Part shown: piece after piece, positions 58,399 through 64,000 of the stretch | How positions within the stretch are numbered: the stretch's first letter is position 1 | Layout: each line of letters starts with the position of its first letter | NCBI GenBank assembly: GCA_047936785.1 | Contig: CP176394.1 | Length of the DNA: 64,000 nt | From: Acidaminobacterium chupaoyuni | GTDB lineage: Bacteria > Bacillota > Clostridia > Oscillospirales > Butyricicoccaceae | Reading direction: 5' to 3' (one strand) | Notes under the pieces: model-generated | The model's input: the letters and a program-made list of their open reading frames with translations, nothing else | Told to the model about the DNA's origin: nothing | Database searches by the model: none | Made by a program: the position numbers and the translations under genes

Positions 58399-60381
58399 GT
58401 GGATAAATACATTGGAAAAATGCTGGATAACCGATATGAAATTTTAGAGATCATCGGCCGCGGCGGCATGGCTGTTGTTTATAAGGCCAAATGCCATCGC
58501 CTCAACCGCTTTGTTGCGGTGAAGATCTTGAAAGAAGAATTGGCGCAGGATGAAGAATTCCGCCAGCGCTTCCGCGATGAATCGCAGACGGTCGCGATGC
58601 TTTCTCACCCCAACATTGTTTCGGTTTATGATGTTTCCCGCTCGGGTGATGTGGAATATATCGTGATGGAGCTGATCGACGGCGGCATCACTTTAAAAGA
58701 TTATCTGGCCAAAAAAGGCCCGCTGAACTGGAAAGAAACCGTCTTCTTCGCTATGCAGATCGCAAAGGCTTTGGAATACGCTCATTCACGGGGCGTGATC
58801 CATCGTGATATTAAGCCCCAGAATATCATGCTGCTGCGCGACGGAACGGTGAAAGTGGCGGATTTCGGCATCGCGCGCCATGTGACGAACGGCAACACCT
58901 ATAACATGGGCGAAGCCATCGGTTCGGTTCACTATGTTTCGCCGGAACAGGCCAAGGGCAGCTATATCGACAACCGTTCAGATATTTATTCGTTGGGCGT
59001 GGTGATGTATGAAATGCTCACGGGGCGCCTGCCTTTCGAGGGGGATTCCCCTCTGGCGGTGGCTTTGCAGCATATCAATTCCATCCCGCTTCTGCCTTCC
59101 GATTATGTCAGCGATATTCCGAAGACCCTTGAAGATATCACCATGAAGGCTATGAGCCCTCAACTGAGCTCGCGCTATGCTTCCGCAACGGAACTGCTGA
59201 GTGATTTAGAGCATTTCCGTGAAGATCAGCATTATAAAGTTCAGGTCAACCGTTTCGATTTGGATGAAAATGCCCAGGGCGAACTGGAAAAAACACAGGT
59301 GATCCCCCCGGTTGGCGCCAGACAGGAAGAACCGGACGAAGGAACACGGAAGATCCCCGTTGTTTCGGGCGGAAGAAACGATCTGCCGCCGCAGAAGGGC
59401 AAAGGGAAAAAGAAAATTTCCGGTTCGCTGATGTTCACCATTGCGGCGATCAGCATTTTTTGCATCGGCGCGATCTTCTTCATTGCCGCGTTGATCAGCC
59501 CCTTTGGCAGCAGCGATAAATCAAAAATCACCGCGCCGAAACTGGTGGGCAGAACCTTTGAAGATGTGGCGGCAGACACCCAGCTGCAGGAGCAGGGCTT
59601 CCAGATCGTTGAAGAAGAACGGGTCTATGACGATAAAGTGCCTGCGGATGAAATTATTTCGCAATCGCCGAAAGCCGGCGCAGCTGTGGGCAAAGATAAG
59701 ATCATCAAAGTCACCGTAAGCCGCGGCGCCAAAACAGAAAAGCTGGCGGATTACACGAATATGGAATACCGCAAGGCAGAGATCGAACTTGATCGTTTGG
59801 GGATCGAATATACCGAGCAGTGGGAATTTTCAAAAGACTTTGTGAAGGATTATATCATCAGCACTTCCCCCGGCGAAGGCGCTGAAGTGGCAGAGGGCGA
59901 CAAAATCGTTCTGGTCATCAGCAAGGGGCCCGAAGTGGCGCAGGTGGATGTGCCCAACCTGACGGGCTGGAGCGAAGAAGACGCGCGCAGCACCCTGGTG
60001 GGCAAAGGTCTCATCGTGGGCAAGGTCACACCGGTAGACAGCGATAAACCCGATAAAACCGTGGTATTTCAATCGATTCCCGCGGGCACAAAGGTGGATG
60101 CGGGCACCACGGTCGATCTGCATATCAGCAATAACAAGCCGAAAGAGCCCGATAAACCCGCCGAAGTATCTAAAACACTTGATATTTCTTTGGCAGAAGA
60201 CAGCGGAAATCCGCTTGCCCCGATTAAAGTGACTGTGCTGGTGGATGGTTCGAAGGTCTATGAAAAAGAGCATAACCCCAGTGAAAACAGCGTTTCTGTG
60301 AAAGTGACAGCCACTGCGGGCAAGCATACGATCACGATCATTCAAAACGGAAACACTTATGAAGAAGTGATGGAATTTTAA
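58399..60381 (+). CDS. prkC: Ser/Thr protein kinase with PASTA domains
   Basis: A 660-aa membrane kinase sensing muropeptides in germination and wall growth. Kinase residues 1-275: GRGGMAVVYKA, VAVKIL, HRDIKPQNIML, ADFGIARH. A basic juxtamembrane stretch and one helix (about 343-365) follow. Outside are three PASTA domains (about 377-580), then a beta-rich C-terminal domain. GTG start behind AGGGAGG. Co-transcribed with prpC. Confidence 0.96.
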   Translation: MDKYIGKMLDNRYEILEIIGRGGMAVVYKAKCHRLNRFVAVKILKEELAQDEEFRQRFRDESQTVAMLSHPNIVSVYDVSRSGDVEYIVMELIDGGITLKDYLAKKGPLNWKETVFFAMQIAKALEYAHSRGVIHRDIKPQNIMLLRDGTVKVADFGIARHVTNGNTYNMGEAIGSVHYVSPEQAKGSYIDNRSDIYSLGVVMYEMLTGRLPFEGDSPLAVALQHINSIPLLPSDYVSDIPKTLEDITMKAMSPQLSSRYASATELLSDLEHFREDQHYKVQVNRFDLDENAQGELEKTQVIPPVGARQEEPDEGTRKIPVVSGGRNDLPPQKGKGKKKISGSLMFTIAAISIFCIGAIFFIAALISPFGSSDKSKITAPKLVGRTFEDVAADTQLQEQGFQIVEEERVYDDKVPADEIISQSPKAGAAVGKDKIIKVTVSRGAKTEKLADYTNMEYRKAEIELDRLGIEYTEQWEFSKDFVKDYIISTSPGEGAEVAEGDKIVLVISKGPEVAQVDVPNLTGWSEEDARSTLVGKGLIVGKVTPVDSDKPDKTVVFQSIPAGTKVDAGTTVDLHISNNKPKEPDKPAEVSKTLDISLAEDSGNPLAPIKVTVLVDGSKVYEKEHNPSENSVSVKVTATAGKHTITIIQNGNTYEEVMEF

Positions 60382-61277
60382 TGGAAAGTAAAAAGCAATA
60401 TGCTGTTATTTTAAAAGGCATCGGCGGATTCTATTATGTGGATGCCGAAGGGGAGACCATTGAATGCAAAGCGGGCGGAAGATTGCGCAAACTGCGCGAT
60501 TTCCGCCCCGCGGTGGGCGATTTGGCCCAGATCGAGCGGCATGGCGAAACGGGTTATATCGTTTCCATCGAGCAAAGGCGCAATTTCCTTTTGCGCCCGC
60601 CCATCGCCAATATCGATCGGCTGTTCATCGTGGCTTCTCAGGCCGATCCGATCACAGATTCCTATTTGATCGATAAGGTAATGGTGATTGCGCAGTATCA
60701 AAAAATTGAACCGATCTTGCTTTTGAATAAGTGGGATCTTCTGCCCAGCCTGCAAATGGAAGCGGATTACCGCGGCGCGGGCATCCGCGTTTTGCGCACC
60801 AGCGCAGAAAGCGGGCAGGGCATCGATGAATTAAGGGCATTGCTGAAAGGCAAAATATCTGCCTTTACCGGCAATTCCGGCATCGGGAAATCAAGCCTTT
60901 TGAATCGGCTGGAACTGAAATGCGGCGCAGATATGGAAACTGGCGGCATCAGCCGCATCAGCCGCGGCCGCCACACCACCCGCCATGTGGAACTGTTCCC
61001 GGTGGAAGGCGGAGGGTATCTTGCCGATACCCCCGGGTTCTCTTCTTTTGATATCAGCAAAATGGAGCATATCCCAAAAGAAGAGCTTCAGGAATATTAT
61101 GAGGAGTTTTCGCCTTATCTGGGGCAATGCCGCTATCACGGCTGCGCCCATTGCAAAGAACCGGGCTGCGCCGTGGAAGAAGCGGCGCAAAAAGGCGAGA
61201 TCAGCCGCGCACGGCTTGAAAATTACAGAAAACTATATGAAGAACTGTCACAGTGGAAAGAATGGGCCAACAAATGA
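60381..61277 (+). CDS. rsgA: Ribosome small-subunit maturation GTPase RsgA
   Basis: A 298-aa circularly permuted GTPase. N-terminal OB fold; G4 LLNKWD comes before G1 GNSGIGKSSLLN and G3 DTPGFSSF. The C-terminal zinc site is CRYHGCAHCKEPGCAV. Shares TAATG with the prkC stop. In the usual cluster rpe comes next; here thiN follows with ATGA overlap. Confidence 0.96.
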   Translation: MESKKQYAVILKGIGGFYYVDAEGETIECKAGGRLRKLRDFRPAVGDLAQIERHGETGYIVSIEQRRNFLLRPPIANIDRLFIVASQADPITDSYLIDKVMVIAQYQKIEPILLLNKWDLLPSLQMEADYRGAGIRVLRTSAESGQGIDELRALLKGKISAFTGNSGIGKSSLLNRLELKCGADMETGGISRISRGRHTTRHVELFPVEGGGYLADTPGFSSFDISKMEHIPKEELQEYYEEFSPYLGQCRYHGCAHCKEPGCAVEEAAQKGEISRARLENYRKLYEELSQWKEWANK

Positions 61278-61897
61278 AACAAGCTTTGATCATCGCGGCA
61301 TCGCCGGAAGAAAATATCGATTATATTCGGGCGGTTTATGAAAAATTAGAAGATCCGCTGGTGATCTGCGCCGATGGCGGGATGAAAAAAGCGCAGCTGC
61401 TTTCGATTCCCTGTGATCTTTTGATGGGGGATATGGATAGCGGCGGAACCCCTGTGAACTGCGCCGCCGTTCGGTTTCCCGCCGAAAAAAATTATACCGA
61501 TTCGCAGGCATGCTTAGAAGAAGCCATTGCCCGGGGTTGTGACCGGCTTTATCTGACCGGCGCCAGCGGCGGCAGGGTCGATCATTTTCTTTGCAACCTG
61601 CATTTGCTGGAAGCCACCGAAAAAAAAGGCGCGGAAACCTTTTTGATCGATGCCCGAAACGAAGTGCAGCTTTTGAAGAATCAGATCTATCGGATCCCCG
61701 CGCCTTACCGGTATTTTTCGCTGATCCCCATCACCGAAACGCTGGAAGGTGTTTTGATCCGCAACGCCAAATATCCCTTGGAAAACGCATTCGTTCGAAG
61801 AGAAGATTCCCTGACCGTCAGCAATGAACCGAAGGAAAACCGTGAGGTCGAGATCACGGTGCAAAAGGGGAAAGCTTTTTTGATTTTCTCAAAATAA
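61274..61897 (+). CDS. thiN: Thiamine diphosphokinase
   Basis: Converts thiamine to thiamine diphosphate; 207 aa. It has CADGGMKKAQLL, LMGDMDSGG and the catalytic ASGGRVDHFLCNLHLL. Start ATG overlaps the rsgA stop; the longer upstream frame lies inside rsgA. Last gene of the rsgA run, with a terminator after it. Confidence 0.93.
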   Translation: MKQALIIAASPEENIDYIRAVYEKLEDPLVICADGGMKKAQLLSIPCDLLMGDMDSGGTPVNCAAVRFPAEKNYTDSQACLEEAIARGCDRLYLTGASGGRVDHFLCNLHLLEATEKKGAETFLIDARNEVQLLKNQIYRIPAPYRYFSLIPITETLEGVLIRNAKYPLENAFVRREDSLTVSNEPKENREVEITVQKGKAFLIFSK

Positions 61898-61909
61898 AAA
61901 ATCGTCTGG

Positions 61910-61936
61910 GCCGCTGCACATTTGCAGCGGCTTTTT
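61910..61936 (+). terminator. Intrinsic terminator of thiN
   Basis: GCCGCTGCA pairs with TGCAGCGGC across 4 nt, then T5. Confidence 0.85.
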
Positions 61937-61972
61937 CATAGGATGCACTAACAAAGCTTGGAGTGGTAACCT

Positions 61973-62107
61973 ATGAGAAGAAACAGGCGTTGCTACATCC
62001 CGTTTATGGCCGCCGTGGTATCCGGCATACTCATTGCATTATTGCTGCCCATGTGGGTTTGTTTTTGGATGATCTTAGGAATTCTTGTTCTGATTTGTCT
62101 GCTGTGA
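61973..62107 (+). CDS. Small hydrophobic protein upstream of spoVM
   Basis: A 44-aa ORF with a GGAG site at proper spacing. A basic N-terminus (MRRNRRCYIPF) precedes two adjoining hydrophobic segments (about 12-26 and 29-44) that could form a membrane hairpin. Spacing to spoVM is 38 nt, so they may be expressed together. No homologue is recognised with confidence. Confidence 0.55.
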   Translation: MRRNRRCYIPFMAAVVSGILIALLLPMWVCFWMILGILVLICLL

Positions 62108-62145
62108 CAGGCGGCATGGCATAACATAGATGGGGAGGACGCAGC

Positions 62146-62226
62146 ATGAAAATTTATGTGGTGAAAGCACCGCGCTTTATGAGCAGTTTTCTTACGCTTT
62201 TTCGCCATAAAAACGCAAGACCGTGA
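62146..62226 (+). CDS. spoVM: SpoVM-like spore coat/cortex morphogenetic peptide
   Basis: A 26-codon ORF behind a strong GGGGAGG site. It begins MKIYVVKAPRF, matching from memory the B. subtilis SpoVM start MKFYTIKLPKF in spacing: Met-Lys, Tyr4, Lys7, Pro9, basic residue 10, Phe11. Both are exactly 26 aa. In B. subtilis spoVM also lies directly after thiN, so synteny agrees. SpoVM is an amphipathic helix that senses membrane curvature on the forespore and anchors SpoIVA; Pro9 is important there and is kept. Too short for standard gene callers. Confidence 0.85.
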   Translation: MKIYVVKAPRFMSSFLTLFRHKNARP

Positions 62227-62279
62227 AACAACGGGAAGAAAAAGCGGATCATGGCAAAATGTAACGGTGAATCGAAAAG

Positions 62280-62314
62280 CGGGCAATGGTTTAACAGCCA
62301 TTGCCTGTTTTTTT
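62280..62314 (+). terminator. Intrinsic terminator after spoVM
   Basis: GGCAATGG pairs with CCATTGCC across 8 nt, followed by TGTTTTTTT. The following 200 bases before the next gene hold nothing I can identify. Confidence 0.85.
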
Positions 62315-62521
62315 GCGCAAAAAGGTCTATAGATTGTTTTGCGGCTTTGAAGCCGGACAAAAGCGAGATCACCACATGAAAAAAGGACATGAAGAACCTT
62401 TTTCGGGAATATAGTGAAGAGAGGGAAAACCTCCGCCTGAAAAATATGGGAAAATCAGCATATTTGAAGCAGGACGGGCGTATAGATGCAATGATCTAAT
62501 TCTATGAAAGAAGGGTTGTTC

Positions 62522-64000
62522 ATGGAGCTGAAAAAGAGCAAACTCACCCAGTATTCCGTTGTGGCGCAGCAAACAACACTGCACGAAGAATCCATGGATG
62601 TTATTGTGCCAGATACTTATCCGGATATAGAAATGATTCGGTGCACTTTCGGTGAAATCGATATTCGTGAAAAAGTGGTGCAGAATGACCGTGTGATGGT
62701 TTCGGGCAATGTGCGCGCGATGATGAGCTATGAGGCGGAAGGGCAGGTCTATCTGCTCAATGGCCTGATCCCGTTTGCCGCGCTGTGCGACGCACATGGA
62801 TGCAAACAGCAGGATATCGCCTTTGCCATCGCGCAGATGGTTCAGGCCGAAAGCAAGATTTTAAACCCGCGCAAATATACGGTGTCTGTTCAGTTCACCA
62901 TCGAAACGCAGATCTATACCAAAACAGAATGCGAGATCTGCGAAGGCATCACCGGCAGCGGATGCGAAGAGATGCAGACGCTGACAGAGCGCCAGACCTT
63001 TTTGCCGGTGATCTGCGTGCAGGAAAAAACCATGACCATTCAGGAAGAAAACCGCGTGAACGCCGCCTGCACAGCCGAAGATCAGCTGCTTTTCAGCAGC
63101 GCAGTTTATCAAACGGAAGATGTGCGTGTTTTATCAAACAAAGTCATGCTGCGCGGCAATGTGAAAACCGAAACCTTCCTCAGCAATAAAACGGGAAGAA
63201 TTTTCAAAGAAACCGCGACCTTGCCGTTTTCTCAGATCGTGGAAGTGGAAGCCGCAGAAAGCGGGGATGCCGCCGCGATCTTCTATGCACCGCGCAAGGC
63301 TGAAAACATGCTGACGGCGGGCGCAGAAAATGAATTGATCTTAAAAACAGAGCTGACCTGCGATGTTTGTGTGAAAGTGACGAGAACAGTAGAAAAAGAA
63401 GTGCTGCTTGATGCGTTCCACAGGCGTTTTCCATGTAGTATAAAGTATAATCCATTTACAGTTAATACATCTTCTTATATGGCACCGATCACTTCGGAGA
63501 TCCACATGAAACTGGAAACGGAAGAAACAGTCGGAACGGTGGTTAACCTTTCTGTGGCGAAAAAAGAGATCAAAGTGGCCGATCAGATGATTTCAGCGGT
63601 GTTCGGCGTGAGCGCGGTTTATCTGACCGCGGAAAACGCCATGCGCCAGTGCATCGGCAATATCGAACTTGCCGCCGCGGCAGAAGGATGGTCAAACGGC
63701 GGGGCCGAAGCCGAACTTTCGGGCGTGAATGCTCTGCCCACGGAAGGCGGGCTGATGATCGACGGCAGCGCGGTGTTCCGCCGCGTTTGTGTGCAGGCGA
63801 AAAAAATGCAGGTAACGGCCTGTGAGATCGACAGCACAAAGGAAAAGCAGCGCCGCTGCAACGCTTCGCTGATTTTACGCAGCGCCGGCAAGAATGAAAC
63901 GGTGTGGGCCATTGCCAAAGATTTCAGCACCTCGCCGGAAGCCATTTTGGCCGCCAATCATTTAGATCAGGAAACCACGCTGAAGCAAGGGCAGCTCATT
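62522..64000 (+). CDS. SPOCS (DUF3794) and LysM domain protein, cut by the right edge
   Basis: An open frame of 493 codons that continues past the window. It begins MELKKSKLTQYSVVAQQTTL, with repeated SPOCS/DUF3794 units: the first near VPDTYPDIEMIRC, the next around VYQTEDVRVLSNKVMLRGNV, and another near VADQMISAVFGVSAVYLTAE. The last visible residues form a LysM motif (KNETVWAIAKDFSTSPEAIL). This domain order is typical of clostridial proteins thought to join the spore coat or cortex (SafA-like role). An ATG 18 nt upstream is in frame, but AAAGAAGGG fits the one given. Confidence 0.88.
   Translation, partial: MELKKSKLTQYSVVAQQTTLHEESMDVIVPDTYPDIEMIRCTFGEIDIREKVVQNDRVMVSGNVRAMMSYEAEGQVYLLNGLIPFAALCDAHGCKQQDIAFAIAQMVQAESKILNPRKYTVSVQFTIETQIYTKTECEICEGITGSGCEEMQTLTERQTFLPVICVQEKTMTIQEENRVNAACTAEDQLLFSSAVYQTEDVRVLSNKVMLRGNVKTETFLSNKTGRIFKETATLPFSQIVEVEAAESGDAAAIFYAPRKAENMLTAGAENELILKTELTCDVCVKVTRTVEKEVLLDAFHRRFPCSIKYNPFTVNTSSYMAPITSEIHMKLETEETVGTVVNLSVAKKEIKVADQMISAVFGVSAVYLTAENAMRQCIGNIELAAAAEGWSNGGAEAELSGVNALPTEGGLMIDGSAVFRRVCVQAKKMQVTACEIDSTKEKQRRCNASLILRSAGKNETVWAIAKDFSTSPEAILAANHLDQETTLKQGQLI

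Overview
The window is a gene-dense stretch of a bacterial chromosome, about half G+C, with strong Shine-Dalgarno sites, sigma-A type promoters and many intrinsic terminators. Gene content and order point to a spore-forming anaerobe of the Firmicutes, class Clostridia: an EtfAB/FAD-oxidase operon of the electron-bifurcating lactate dehydrogenase type, a glmS ribozyme, RemA, CdaA/CdaR, EF-P followed by a CD1247-like protein, a SigH-like sigma factor, a SpoVM-like peptide gene and a SPOCS/LysM protein. I would not name a genus from sequence alone. No prophage, insertion sequence, CRISPR array or tRNA gene was seen.

Layout. 1-3459: FAD-linked oxidase (cut by the left edge), EtfB, and EtfA with a fused two-cluster ferredoxin domain. 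3.5-10.7 kb: small accessory genes (redox protein, small membrane proteins, serine hydrolase, HD hydrolase, YbaK-type deacylase, dCMP-deaminase-like enzyme, an ABC ATPase with no permease, YitT protein, GntR regulator). 10.9-11.3 kb: RNase P RNA on the minus strand, divergent from a 6.8-kb operon of murD, four tandem M42 aminopeptidases and a methionine gamma-lyase family enzyme. 18.4-20.6 kb: ruvC-ruvA-ruvB. 20.7-24.1 kb: glmM, glmS ribozyme, glmS. 24.3-29.0 kb: Lrp regulator, SigH-like sigma factor, two small Cys-containing proteins, trmK and rqcH. 29.1-42.3 kb: mixed region with a DUF4405 cytochrome-like protein carrying an in-frame repeat, a Cys-rich micro-protein, efp, DegV, a phosphatase, MATE, an amidase, a degenerate polysaccharide deacetylase and an orphan transcription unit. 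42.5-48.1 kb: DUF3343 plus class V aminotransferase, cdaA-cdaR, an FAD-dependent dehydrogenase and an RseC-like protein.

From 48.2 kb to the right edge lies the well known housekeeping cluster yicC-remA-gmk-rpoZ-priA-def-fmt-(Zn protease)-rsmB-rlmN-prpC-prkC-rsgA-thiN-spoVM. The coaBC and rpe genes usual in related clusters are absent here. Between priA and def sits an array of about three 88-bp hairpin-rich repeats. The cluster links transcription, translation and membrane signalling: guanylate kinase and omega, deformylase and formyltransferase, rRNA/tRNA methyltransferases, the PrkC/PrpC kinase-phosphatase pair, and the ribosome-assembly GTPase.

The most useful less obvious observations are: a 26-codon SpoVM-like gene; a complete glmS ribozyme; priA, which has no ATG/GTG/TTG at its ribosome binding site and may start at AUC; a promoter-to-terminator unit at 39.65-40.16 kb with no sizeable ORF; the 88-bp repeats; four diverged M42 paralogues in one operon; and a NodB-like protein lacking its catalytic motifs.
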